Source: Hyposmocoma kahamanoa
Lineage: Eukaryota > Arthropoda > Insecta > Lepidoptera > Cosmopterigidae
DNA: 64,000 nucleotides
NCBI RefSeq assembly: GCF_003589595.1
Contig: NW_020653993.1
Location: 3,855,308-3,919,307, forward strand
Reading direction: 5' to 3'
Within the stretch, counting starts at the first letter, position 1. Each line of letters starts with the position of its first letter. Under the pieces are notes generated by a model. It searched no databases. It was not told the origin of the DNA and was given only the letters and a program-made list of their open reading frames with translations. This document shows, one piece after another, positions 19,633-30,266 of the stretch. The position numbers and the translations under genes are program-made.

Positions 19633-20278
19633 CCATAAAAATCCGTAAACAAGGCGAAAACTATTTAGAAATATGTTTCGTAAATCGATATTTAAAACTA
19701 TTTAATTGTTATATTACAATGTGCTTTTGTAATCCATCGCGTAACTGCGTCGAAAGATAAAACATCACTAAAATTCAGCGCTGCCGACGCGTGGCTGCAG
19801 CGCTTCTAACAGCGGCTAATTTAAACACGCCCTTTATTTTTTAAATACTTATAACCTCGCAGGACTATATTGCTAACATCATAAATAACAACTTAGTAGT
19901 TTTGTTATTTTAAGTCAGTAATTATTTCAATAATGTGAAATAAAGACATTTTGAACGAAATTATTGCTCATATTTCCACAAATAAATAAATAAATATTCA
20001 GACAAGGCATGAATCTCGTATAAATTTACATTAATTCTTTGAATAATTAATTTGAAATAAATATTAATGTATGGGTAATTCAATTTTCCAGGCAGTGTAA
20101 AGGTGGGGTAAGAATAACAAATTTTGAAACTATAATTGCCTGATAATTCAGGATGTTGATATTTTTGTATTATGTTAATTGTTTATTTTTTTTATTTGAT
20201 TAATATATTTCATGGATATTCTCTAAGTTATTATTTCTATTTTCAAGTTTTTATTGAATGTTACGATGTTTTTAACTT

Positions 20279-20475
20279 TACTGCCTTCGTTGCCGAACGG
20301 TTACCATGCTGAACTGTCACGCAGAGGTCCTGGGTTCGATTCTCAGGCCGGGAGAAATATGCGTGTGGCCTGCATTTATTTATCTCGTGAATTTGGGTAT
20401 GATTTGTGGTTGTCTATGTGTGTGTCCTGGCGACACAGGGTTTCCCTAGTGCGGGGCTATGAGTGTGTTTTATTT
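20279..20475 (+). mobile_element. SINE-1 copy
   Basis: A box in TTGCCGAACGGTTACC, B box GGTTCGATTCT (one change from the family), then GCCGGGAGAAATA, GAATTTGGGTATGATTTGTG and CCTAGTGCGGGGCTATGAGT. The GCACCCG part of the body is deleted. Confidence 0.88.
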
Positions 20476-20639
20476 TTTATTTTATTTGTTTAGATACACC
20501 ATCGGCACATACATAGAGAAACTTCACTGTTATAACATATAATTTCTTATACAGTATGTTGTACCATTACAGGCATATACCATTTACGAAAAAAAAAACC
20601 ATAATTTAAAAAGAAAATAGAAACAAAAATACTGTATAG

Positions 20640-20882
20640 AAATCATCACCATCATTCAGCCATACGACGCCCACTGGTGGGCATAGACCTCCCTCAACGA
20701 TCTCCACGACGATCGGTCCTGCGCTCCCGCATCCATCGGCGTCTCGCGACCTCCACCAGATCCTCGGTCCACCTGGTGGGGGGCCTACCCACTGAACGTC
20801 GTCCGGTGTGCGGTCGCCATTGAAGAACCTTTCCGCCTCAACGGCCATCGGTTCTCCTAGCTATGTGGCCCGCCCACTGCAA
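20640..20882 (-). pseudogene. RTE-clade LINE, C-terminal part of ORF2
   Basis: The minus strand reads LQWAGHIARRTDGR, a stop, GGKVLQWRPHTGRRSVG, then RPPTRWTEDLVEVARRRWM. It ends in the 3' terminal ATGATGGTGATGATT. It is the same protein end as at 7875-8090. At least one stop and a frame change occur. It is cut sharply at 20882, so it is a strongly 5'-truncated copy. Confidence 0.85.
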
Positions 20883-20959
20883 CTGTATAGAAAAAAAAAG
20901 AGCAATTACTACTATGTAAAAAATTATTAAACAATATAAAACAAAATCTCTGAGACGTG

Positions 20960-23310
20960 GCGTCTTAGGAGTTTAAAGCAGTAGTGACGCTCCGTTTGAA
21001 CTTATATAATGAGTCGTGGAAGATGTCGACCTCGTCTGCATTAACGTTATTGAAAGTTCTCATGCTACGGTAAAATAGAGAAAAATGGCCCACATTAGTA
21101 CAAGATACAGGAACCGAAAATATATTTCGCTCGGGTTAACGTGGAAGCCTTCTGGGTGTCGCCAAGTTAACTTGAGACATTATTCGGGGCGTGTCAAGCT
21201 GGCTATGTAAAACCTTATAGAGGAAAGTTAGGTCGAAAACTTGTCTCCGAATCTTTAATGTCGCTAACTTGAAATGTAAGAGACGCTCGCCGTAGTCTGC
21301 TCTATACGGGCATTGTCTATTTTTATATGCTGGAAAGCGAGTAAATGCGTGTTGTACGCGTTCTATCCTATCTACATGGATTTGGTAGTGCGGATTCCAT
21401 ATTGGTGTCGCAAATTCGAGAATGCTCCGAATTAACGAGATAAATGTTTACAAGCACGCTTCACAAATCCTAACATTTTCCACGACTTCTTGACTATACT
21501 ATTTATGTGGGCACTAAAACTTAACTTGTTGTCAGAACACCCAAATCTTGTACAACAGTCGATTCACTGAGGGCTTGATTATCCTGATAATATTGGGAGG
21601 AAACAGTATTAATTTTTTTGTAAACTTAATATGAGTACATTTGGTTACATTTAATAACATTTTATTGTGCTTGCACCATCGCGCCACATCCGTCAAATTG
21701 CAGAAACTTAACGTCCTCAACGCTTTTTATTACTTTTTATATTTTAAGGTCATCAGCATATACTAAATATTTGCAGTTACGTATACAGTCAGTAATGTCG
21801 TTAATAAATAAGTTGATGAGTATTGGACCGAGATGTGAACCTTGTGGTACTCCAGAATGAGTTGTGTAAGATCTAGACTGGAAACCATTTCAAGTAGCAC
21901 GTTGCGTACGACACGTTAGATAAGACTCAAATCATCGCAGCAATACCCATGAATTCCGCAGTCATGTAGTTTCGATAACAGAATAATATGGTCTACTCTA
22001 TCGAACGTGTTGCTAAAGTCAGTGTATATAGCGTCTATTTGAGTACCTCCATCCACACCCTTAGCTAAGTCAGTAATGTAAGTAACTACGGTAGATTTAC
22101 TTTTTCAAAAACCATGCTGTCTCTCATTAACTATTTTATTAGAGTAATTCATGAGTTCCAGATAGATTACCTTCTCGAAAACTTTTGAAATTTGATTTAG
22201 TATTGAAACTGGACGATAAGTAACAACTTAATTTTTAAATTTTATTGAATTGATATTCAATTATTTTTTGTGAAATTATTCTACTAGTTTGTTATAATTA
22301 TTAATACAAAGATCGAACACTCAGAAAAAATTCCGGCCGGATTCGAACTGACGTCTTCTAGCTTACCGTGTCAGACGCTATACCAACTAAGCCTCGGAAT
22401 GAACCAGCGGACCTCATGAATTTTTCTATGTGCTTCCGTTGTGTCTTTGTATTTGGTTTTTCAACGACTTTTTAGTCGTAGCGCCATCTATGAGAAATCT
22501 ACGAAAGATTTGTCACCCAGTTAGTACCTAATTATATTTTTATTTCCTTTTTTGAAGATGGGCACTACGTTAGAAGACTTCCAAATTTTGGGAAAAACAC
22601 CCGTTCTAAAAGACAATTTAAACATAATTTTTAGAGGTAGTGCTAAATACTTATTAGTCTTTTTTAATGAAGTAGGGTGGGATACCATCTGGCCCTGCAC
22701 CTTCAAAAGGATTGATCTTGCTTACGGCTTTGAATATTCTCCTCTCGCGTACACGAATGGTACCCAATGAATCCTGGGGGAAGTGGGAGCGTGGCACTTG
22801 GGAGGTTATTATTGATGCGCTAGGTACGCTGTATGTGTAGATTGAGGCAAACTTCGCTGCAAAAAGGTTACAGACCTCTTCACCAGTACGAGCGACATCA
22901 TTTGCATCATTCATTATTTCACTAGGTATCGATGAACCACCATGAGTTTCTTTAACAAAAGGCCAAAATGTTTTTGGGTTACCACGAATTCAACTAGTCT
23001 AATGTATTGTGAATAACTTTGCGTAATGTACTTGTCGATCCGAGCTGTTAACAATTTCAGTCCAAATAAGTCTTGAGGATTCCTTATTATTTCTACGCTT
23101 AGCCTTTGGGATCTTTGACTCTATAATGGATTGGAGTTTATTGTAAAATTGGTAACCATCAAATCGACATCTTCTCTGGTGATCGCTTGTCTCACTTCGA
23201 AGCGGTGTCGGTTTTTCTGCACAAATGAAAGGCGCTCGCCTGCGCTCGGCCAATGATATACACACATTTATCCGCCCGCTGTTACTCGATTGGAGTCTGT
23301 CGCGCTAATA
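20960..23310 (-). pseudogene. Jockey/CR1-like LINE, ORF2 pseudogene, split by a SINE
   Basis: Reading the minus strand from 23310 down, recognisable pieces in order are: a segment with EIMNDANDVARTGEEVCNLF; the RERRIFKAVSKI and GAGPDGIPPYF block (about 22680-22750) that precedes RT; FRTGVFPKIWKSSNVVPIFK; TFDRVDHIILLSKLHDCGIH (about 21950-22005); GVPQGSHLGPILINLFINDI; and the catalytic YADD (21750-21761). The C-terminal part is PIWNPHYQIHVDRIERVQ, then RADYGERLLHFKLATLKIRR. Several frameshifts and stops occur, and a SINE-2 sits at 22232-22535. The endonuclease domain is missing. It is the most complete antisense LINE relic in the window. Confidence 0.85.
22232..22535 (-). mobile_element. SINE-2 copy inserted in the LINE pseudogene
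   Basis: It runs from the tail (ATTGAATTGATATTCAATTA, GTTTGTTATAATTATTAATA) through the reversed B box (GGATTCGAACT) and A box (CTATACCAACTAAGCC). It reaches the upstream part with TAGTCGTAGCGCCATCTATG. Reverse transcriptase coding resumes on both sides, so the insertion is later than the LINE. Confidence 0.85.
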
Positions 23311-25149
23311 CGTGCAAAATGTCGAAAAAATAAAGATATAATTATAATTGTCGAAATAAAGATATTTTCAAGTTTTTGGAGTTCTATCAAAATGAACCTG
23401 CTATTTGCAACCCCAAAGACTTTCTTCCATATTCATCTTACCTTGTTCTATTTTTGTAAATATTCAGCATCCACCACCTTCTTTTTGTTTTTTCTTTTTT
23501 ACAACTTTATTGTGGTATATGCTAACGTAATAATTATAAGCGGTCACTAAATAAACAGCAGCAGCTGCAATAACTTCTACGTGTCTACGTCGTCCATATT
23601 GTTTCAGTGAATAATGAAAACCGTCCGTGGCCAACGTGTGGGCAGCCCCGTAAAATTTGCCTACGCCAACGCGACCTAGTCTCGGCCAACATGTAGACGG
23701 TAGCATTAGCCGTGTATCAATTTGTATCCGCTCGCGTTGGACTAGACTCGGCCAACAAGTGTTGCGGGCTTTAAAGTCGAGGATCGTGTTTAGTCGAGTT
23801 TCGCCGAGTGACCTAAGTAGTAGGTATAAGATTTTAAGACCTAATAATGATTGCATCCAATACTTTTCCACAAGCAAATTAAAATAATGGAACACAACCA
23901 ATATTAAAATTTAATGTTGTAATAACATGTAGTACGGGTGCCAGATGAAACCAAACTTTCTTCCGTATAGTACAAGTTTATTGCTTGATATAGTCGGTAC
24001 TACAGGTATTGCAATAGAACAGTATAACGTACAACATAGGCAACGAGTTGCCCTAGACAACACGTCACGGAAGTCCCATACACCGTTCCAAGTATGAAGC
24101 GACTATGGGTGCAACCGCTGGTATTTTATTATACTAGCGATAGGTACAAGCTATGAATGATCTAAACGCTGTTCCAAATAAGGATGCTGTACTAGATGCG
24201 CCGACAGTGGACATTCCGCGAGGGTAAGTCTTAACCACGATGCAGAATTTGCGATATCGACTCCAATGCCATCTAGCGGTGCTCGACGAACTAGTTTGTG
24301 TTGTTGCATGTTATGTGATTTTGTTACAATGTATACTTTGTTAACAATCCATGACAACAAACTCAAACGAAATCCAAACAAACGCACGAAACTGAAAACC
24401 AAAGAGAGTATATAGAGGTGTCCGTGATTGGCCAAGTACTGCTTATATTTTAACCAATCAAGATGCAGTACAGCGTTTGAGCAGCCATCATATTTGACAT
24501 TTTAATTAGCAAAATATCCGACGTTCTTTTTTTGAAATTCATTATAATTTTATGTACAGAAGTATAAATGATTTTTTTTCGTTCTGTAGCGGTTACAATA
24601 GAATATTGGCGCAAAAAAAAAAACGCGCCTTTGTGACATGGTTTGTGAAATTTTAAATTTAAGACAGATTAAAGTACTGGAGTAGAAAAAATCGTTAAAA
24701 CTACGCGGTATTGTCGTCTGACACAGAAAATTACCTCACCTGTGGTCGCTCCGATCTGCGGTCTGCAATATCGCTTAGGATAGCACCTTATAACTTAATT
24801 CCCTTTCCTATAAAAATATGCTTCTTAAAAATATTATTCTATTGAAAAATTTACATAATCTTCCACTTAATAATATTTCACAAGGCGCAAAATTGAAAGT
24901 TCCCTTTTTAATAAGGCGTAAAATTGTACGGATTCCAAGATTTCCTTTACACTTCATTATTAAAATATTGTCTGGAAAAATGTAAGGGCTATGCAGATCG
25001 TCGACTATTTTTCGACATTCCCTAAATACATTGAGGCAAGTGACTATTTGAGGAATTTGATTGCATATTTATGACCAAAGTGCAGTAAAACGTCTATTAC
25101 ATTATTTTATGTTTTTTTATGCAAAAAAGCGCGCATTCGTTAAAACCTG
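23311..25149. other. No gene recognised (23311-25149)
   Basis: A patch at 23560-23800 contains three imperfect copies of CTCGGCCAACATGT / GTGGCCAACGTGT (23628, 23681, 23747) and is probably an unnamed transposon relic. TGCCATCTAGCGG occurs near 24266. The open frames there lack motifs. Confidence 0.4.
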
Positions 25150-25520
25150 CATCTTACCTGATACAAAGTGACGTTGAGGTCGTCAATGTAGCACGTACAC
25201 CTACACAATACCTATTCACTCTCACCTTGAAAAGGCCCAAGTTATAGTGTTCAAGGAATAAATCTGCAGCCAGCGAATTCCACTCCAATGCCGTATGCCA
25301 TAAATATAAATGTGCAAGCGAAATAGTTCGTGCGAATCCTTGGAATATCCACAACATAGGGGTGGAACCTCAGCCTACGTCTTTCGAACCCCTTGATTAT
25401 TGGATGGCGAAATTAAATCATGCAATTCCATCGCACACTCTCCATTATATATCCTGTAGAATACTGATAAGCAGGCAACTTTAGATAACAGCGATGTTCA
25501 AGGCTCTGCAGCTTTGCCTC
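25150..25520 (-). pseudogene. LINE 3' end with ORF2 C terminus
   Basis: The minus strand gives HTALEWNSLAADLFLEHYN and then FKVRVNRYCVGVRA, matching the family at 7320-7625 both in protein (EWNSL-A-LF, FK-RVNR) and in the noncoding part (CATAGGGGTGGAACCTCAGC). Confidence 0.75.
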
Positions 25521-25577
25521 AATTAAATCCGAGTCACTTATAAGCCCTTGACACGCTTTCCAACTGAATACAAACAA

Positions 25578-25865
25578 GGTGGCCAGTTGGAATTTCCAAA
25601 CAAAAGTGACGTATACATATTTATATTGGTCGTCATCCCACCTTTTTATTTAAATTCCTTATTTTATTCTCACAGTCGTCTTTAAATTCAAATTTTGAAT
25701 TGTTCCATTCTTTTGCTTCCTTTCCGGTTTTGTTTCGTTCCATCGTCAGTCCCTGCCCGATCGCGGTAGCGAACACATCTCATCCTATCTTTTGAACCTT
25801 TTACTAGTTATATTTACACCGTTTACATTTTAAAGATCATAATATTATTGTTAAACCTGAATAAA
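25578..25865 (-). repeat. Rep-E copy 1
   Basis: It is the reverse complement of 55733-55945. Shared words include GCGATC-GGCAGGGA, GGAACGAAACAAAA, TGGAACAATTCAAAA and ATGATCTTTAAAATGT. The GGCGCGATCCGGCAGGG string of copy 2 resembles the region just after an LTR in some retrotransposons, but no LTR pair or coding region is visible, so the class is open. Confidence 0.5.
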
Positions 25866-26539
25866 TACCTATAAAACTGGATTTTCAACTTTTGAACTAC
25901 TAAACTTACTAAGTAAGATGTATGGAGTCTGCGGAGGCTGCAGAGGCTACTACTACTCTCCAGGCTACATTACTATTATCCTACAGAACGCTACCAGCAG
26001 CCTCCAGCAGCGCTTCTACATACTGAGCTAAGTTAGTAGCGCAAAGTATGCTGCACAGATATCATCGATGTGTGCAAATTTTACCACAGTATGATCGAGA
26101 AACTTTCGATGCAGCGTTATGTCTGATATACCATACAGAACACCATATAGAATTTAGATTTAAAATTTGTATTTTCAAAAAGTAATAGATCTATAAATAT
26201 AAGAGTACACACTATAAGAGCACATCATACTATATTACTCACTCAGTTTTAGGGTTCTCTGAAAATCATCGTCACAGTCTTTTCTCGGCGATGACATCAG
26301 CTGTTAGGATCCTTTTACATATGCCCCAGCCGCACACATGACATCTACTTCGTATACAATAGTGTAAACTATTAATGTTTTTGCTTTGTGGTCGTTTCAT
26401 TACCTATGTATTTTATTAGTAATTTTTTTTATTCTATTCTATTTTTCTTTTAACTTAGCTTTATAATTTTTTAAATTTCTTACTGTGTGTTTTTCTGTTG
26501 TGGCGTTTTGTAATAAATGGTTTCTATTCTAAATGAAAT
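25866..26539. other. No recognised feature (25866-26539)
   Basis: The stretch includes a run of CTGCGGAGGCTGCAGAGGCT near 25927-25950 in which CTAC and CTGCAG words alternate. No frame or repeat match was recognised. Confidence 0.4.
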
Positions 26540-26836
26540 ATTTGTTATAATTATTAATACAAAGATCGAACACTCAGAAAAAATTCCTTCGATCCGGTCG
26601 TATTCGAACCGACATCTTCTTGCATACCGTGCCAGACGCTATACCAACTAAGACACGGAACGAACCAACGGAACTCACTAATTTTTCTATGTGCTTGCGT
26701 CGTGTCTTTGTACTTGGTCTTTCAACGACATTTTAGTCGTAGCGCCATCTATGAGAAATCTATGATAGATTTATCACCCGGTTAGTACCTTTACAGCTAC
26801 CAGTCCTGGCGAGAGATGTCGCTATTCACTGTATTA
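26540..26836 (-). mobile_element. SINE-2 copy, longest 5' end
   Basis: It contains the whole structure: tail, tRNA-like module (B box reversed as ATTCGAACC, A box reversed as CTATACCAACTAAGACAC), and about 170 bases upstream including TAGTCGTAGCGCCATCTATG, GATAGATTTATCACCCGGTT and CTACCAGTCCTGGCGAGAGA. A second copy follows head-to-tail at 26843. Confidence 0.88.
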
Positions 26837-26842
26837 ATTAAA

Positions 26843-27031
26843 TTTTTATTGAATTGATATTCAATTATTTTTTGTGAAATTACTCCACTAGTTTGTTATA
26901 ATTATTAATACAAAGATCGAACACTCAGAAAAAAACACAGAAAAAATTCCTTCGATCCGGTCGGATTCGAACCGACGTCTTCTTGCATACCGTGCCACAC
27001 GCTATACCAACTAAGCCACGGAACGAAACAT
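26843..27031 (-). mobile_element. SINE-2 copy, tail and tRNA module only
   Basis: It has the tail with an 11-base internal duplication of CAGAAAAAA-type sequence near 26930, the reversed B box GGATTCGAACC and the reversed A box CTATACCAACTAAGCCACGG. It stops at the 5' edge of the tRNA module. It sits in tandem with the copy at 26540. Confidence 0.85.
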
Positions 27032-27229
27032 ATTTTAATAATATTATTCCCAAAAACATCGTTACATAGATTTTTACACACCTAGAACTCCAATTGTATT
27101 GATTGTAATGAATTGTAAAGAAAACTTTCATAGATTTCTCACAGATGGCGTCGCACAGCGCTAACTTTTTTTGCCGTAGCAAAAGAGATCCGTTAAAAAC
27201 AAACATAGAAACATTTTTAAGGTCTGCTC

Positions 27230-27300
27230 TCGCTATAGCTCAGTTAGCAGAGCGGTCGCCCTGGAATAGGTTCGAGTCCTTTGAGATCGAATTATTTTTT
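27230..27300 (+). mobile_element. SINE-4 (tRNA-headed), short
   Basis: A box within CTATAGCTCAGTTAGCAGAG (27233) and B box GGTTCGAGTCC (27269), followed by GAGATCGAATTATTTTTTTT. The boxes are close to canonical tRNA boxes, but the 5' and 3' ends do not pair as an acceptor stem. The ATCGAA-T-rich tail is like that of SINE-2 and SINE-5. Confidence 0.6.
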
Positions 27301-27352
27301 TTTGTGTTTCAGTTTTTTTATTAATACTTACAACTTCACTTCCTAAATAGGT

Positions 27353-27420
27353 AACATATTATTATTAACACAAAGATCGAGCATTAGTAGAAATTCTTCA
27401 GCCTTCAGCATACCGTGCCT
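27353..27420 (-). mobile_element. SINE-2 tail fragment
   Basis: ATTATTAACACAAAGATCGA followed by GCATACCGTGCCTG corresponds to the tail and the edge of the tRNA-like module, with the B-box part lost. Confidence 0.55.
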
Positions 27421-28392
27421 GATTTACACAAAAAAATTTTTGGATATAATTATAGTAAAACATTCATTAAACTTAATTATTAAGTAAGATATTGTTTTAC
27501 ATAGTCGAGCAAAAAATCGTCCGTCTACAAAAATCTAAAGGTTGAAATATAAGATGCTATTATTTTAATTTGGATGCCTCGTTGCTAGACAAGGGTCACG
27601 GAAAATAATGGTCAACACTTACTTAAATCAGTTACGCTATTTTACTTCAATTACTGTAGAGGCAAAAGTATTTTTGATCATAAATCTTTATATTTTTCCG
27701 GTAATGATTAATTACGTCCTCGTTTTTTATTAATTAGCTCTAGAATTTATAGAGCTATTCACGGCTGATTGATAAGAGAGGTGTATTTTAATTGACTATA
27801 CGTAAAGTGTTTCTATTTTCTCAATAGCCCTCGGCAAACTTCGTGATTCGGCTGTCGGGTTTTATTCAGTTAACCTTTGCCTTTGGTACAGACCGGACGC
27901 TTTCAGTCGGAACTTGGAAGTATATAGAGTTGCTATTACATTTTTTATTTATTACAATAATTATTATTATCATTGTTATTTTTATTATTTACAATTTTAT
28001 AATAAGTACCTGTTCGAGCAGCGCAGAAAGTGATTATTCCATTATTTTCATCTATGGCGAACGTACTAACATTGCTATTTCAGATGAAGAAATAAGTTCA
28101 GATACGGACTGAATTGAAATGATTAATAACCGTTAAATATTCATTTTTAGTTATATAAAAGAAGCACACTTTGTTTACTTTGTATTTTTGTTTTAACTTG
28201 CTTATTGACATGGAGTAAATGTTATCAAAAATAGTTTTACTGCTCTATATAGTTCACACGGAAATCAAATTAAAACAACAATAAACTACGTTGTTCAAAA
28301 TTCAAATTATCATAGATTTTAAATCTAAGAATTAATGGGTATGGAAATTAATATTCGTGTGCATTCGGAAATCCGATGATTGCCGAGGGACA
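27421..28392. other. No gene recognised (27421-28392)
   Basis: AT-rich with a TTATTATTATCATTG run near 27961. An open frame at 27843-28112 begins at a non-ATG codon and contains a low-complexity isoleucine stretch. I do not support it as a gene. Confidence 0.4.
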
Positions 28393-28468
28393 TTGAGAAA
28401 ATAGAAGCATTGTATATACATTTCGTGTTTTTGAGAAAATAGAAGCATTGTACATACATTTCGTGTTT
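28393..28468. repeat. 38-base tandem duplication
   Basis: The unit at 28393-28430 (begins TTGAGAAAATAGAAGCATTG) is repeated at 28431-28468 with one base change (GTATATAC versus GTACATAC). Confidence 0.95.
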
Positions 28469-28556
28469 TTGTTATATCAGTTTTGCAAGCTTTTGGGATA
28501 CTAAGAAAATCAGCTTTATAGTTTAATATAGTAACAGTAGAACATACTAGTGAAAA

Positions 28557-28860
28557 GTTTGTCCAGGGAAGTACTGCTATCTTATCTGTTTCTGGCGTCA
28601 AGCAGTAATGTGGGTACACGAAAGGAGTCTCCCCGCACGACTTAGGTACCATTCCCTTTTTGTACATCTGAAAGTGGGCAACAATTGGCGAGTACCTTAG
28701 ACTGATTGGCAAATCTTTTTACCACTATGGCAAGCACTATAGCGTATGCCATCGATACCATAAGAAGAAGCAGTAGTATGAGCATTACTGCATTCCCGTC
28801 ACCCGCCACCATGAGGCATAAGTTAACAAGTCTCGTGTGCATGTAATTTCATCAGAATCC
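28557..28860. repeat. Rep-B pieces in inverted arrangement
   Basis: 28557-28612 is the right end of Rep-B on the minus strand (CCAGGGAAGTACTGCTATC, GCGTCAAGCAGTAATG). 28775-28860 holds plus-strand family words (GAGCATTACTGCATTCCCGT, GTTAACAAGTCTCGTGTGCA, GTAATTTCATCAG). About 160 unrelated bases lie between. Confidence 0.55.
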
Positions 28861-29487
28861 TTACCTTTGTAATGTCAAAACTTGCATTTAATCAATAATT
28901 AAGTGCAATAGTTTTATTACGACACTGCGGGCATCGGTAAAAAGAAAAGAAAAAAAGACTGCATCGAATTGAAAAAAGAAGTGGACAACTGAGATATATA
29001 AATATTCTTTGATGGCGAGAACTTTGTAATTACAAATAAATTTAGTAATTTTCGGACATTATGTGACAGTTGCGAAATACGTAATACAGCGTGTGGATGT
29101 AATAATTCACGGGGTAAGTGTTTGTACTGTATGATTGCATTTATTGTAGAATGACCAGAGTTGGGGCTTAAAACCGGACGTAGTAATGTATTTTATTTTT
29201 ATTTATTTATTTTTCTTTAATTATTACGGATGAACCAATTACAATAATTAAAGAAACATTATTAACACCTTAAAAATAATTATATAAGATTATGTACCTT
29301 TCAAACATCCATTTTCACAATTACGCAAACATTCTTACAATATTCCTAACCCTCCATCTGCAAACAAGTCGCATTCAGGGTCGGTGGCAACAACATACTT
29401 AATTTAAGCGCCAACAGTGGCAAACAACTTATGTCTACTGCTGTAATAGTTGTTGGGCGCATAGAGTCGACAAAGCTCATCATGAAA
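28861..29487. other. No recognised feature (28861-29487)
   Basis: AT-rich, with an ATTTATTTATTTAT run near 29195. No gene recognised. Confidence 0.45.
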
Positions 29488-29517
29488 ATCTGGGGAATGT
29501 ATATACATTCCCCAGAT
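29488..29517. repeat. 30-base perfect palindrome
   Basis: ATCTGGGGAATGTAT is followed immediately by its reverse complement ATACATTCCCCAGAT, with no spacer. Confidence 0.97.
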
Positions 29518-29606
29518 AGGAATATTCTTTTCAGAATCTTGCGAGTAACCACAAGTTGGTGTTTCATTCGCCTAACCTCCAACGAATTATGACCCAGGCA
29601 ACCCAA

Positions 29607-29720
29607 CAGAAACGAAGTAATGCTTTTTGCATGATTGCATGGCTGAAGAAATATGTAGGTAAGCAAAGTGGCAGTACTTCCCTGGGCGAATTGTTTCACA
29701 AACAGCTCTTCAGCTACTCA
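29607..29720 (+). repeat. Rep-B right part, diverged
   Basis: GAAGTAATGC at the start, then GTGGCAGTACTTCCCTGGGC, GAATTGTTTCACAAACAGCT and a CTACT end match the right third of the family. Confidence 0.65.
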
Positions 29721-29977
29721 ACTTTTATGACTTTGTCATATTGTATCATATTGTACATACAGCATATTGCATTTTTTCTAGAATGTGCCAAAAATAATCA
29801 CACACACTTTGGTTTCCAGCTCGGGTATTCAATGTCCTGTAAGTATCAGACTAACGAAATTTATCCCGAGGACGCTACAAATATTACCTAGACCAATTTA
29901 GAAAAGTTAATTATGCAAATTGGTCTTACTGGGATTTGAACTCAAAAACTTTTTTATGATACCTACCAAGTGAAGGG

Positions 29978-30095
29978 AGGAACAAGTCGTGCACATTGTG
30001 GTAAGCAACAAGTCTATAGTAGTTCCAGATCCACCCAGAGCTTTAAATCGCAAAGATCTGAGGGGCACTGCCACTGCGCCCATCACCCTGAGACG
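29978..30095 (+). repeat. Rep-B left half
   Basis: GGAACAAGTCGTGC, GTGGTAAGCAACAAGTC, AGAGCTTTAAATCGCAAAGA, TCTGAGGGGCACTGCCACTG and CCATCACCCTGAGACGTA are present. The copy breaks off there, and related sequence continues at 30267. Confidence 0.8.
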
Positions 30096-30266
30096 TACAT
30101 AGGTGAATAAAAATGGAAGGATAATTAACTGCATGAAAAAATATTCAACACAAGTGCAACTATTTTGCACGATTTAACCTTCACTGGGTTCGCGGAGTAG
30201 CAAATTAATTTACTTCCATTTTTATTAACATGGACTTACGCAAAGTAACGCCTGAATCTATAAATA

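Larger units (their letters stand above)
18891..19833 (+). mobile_element. PIF/Harbinger-like transposon with nested MITE
   Basis: The ends form a terminal inverted repeat of about 45 imperfect bases: the left begins AGGGCGCGTTCAAAATAGTC and the right, read in reverse complement, AGGGCGTGTTTAAATTAGCC. Both continue GCTGTTAGA-GCGCTGCAGC. TTA-type sequence abuts both ends, compatible with the 3-base TWA duplications of PIF/Harbinger, but the duplication is not clean. A MADF-domain remnant lies inside (19035-19222), which fits because these elements often carry a Myb/MADF-like second protein. No DDE transposase is left. A hAT-like MITE (19339-19624) is inserted in it. Without the MITE and one duplication copy it is about 650 bases. 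Confidence 0.65.

Noticed and set aside
23464..23901. 145-codon minus-strand frame
   Set aside because: No motif. It spans a patch of imperfect repeats that looks like transposon relic.
25578..25865. LTR retrotransposon
   Set aside because: GGCGCGATCCGGCAGGG in the partner copy looks like a primer-binding region, but no LTR pair, gag or pol was seen, so it stays an unclassified repeat.
27843..28112. 89-codon membrane-protein-like frame
   Set aside because: It opens on GTG, and its hydrophobic part is encoded by an ATT/ATA simple repeat.
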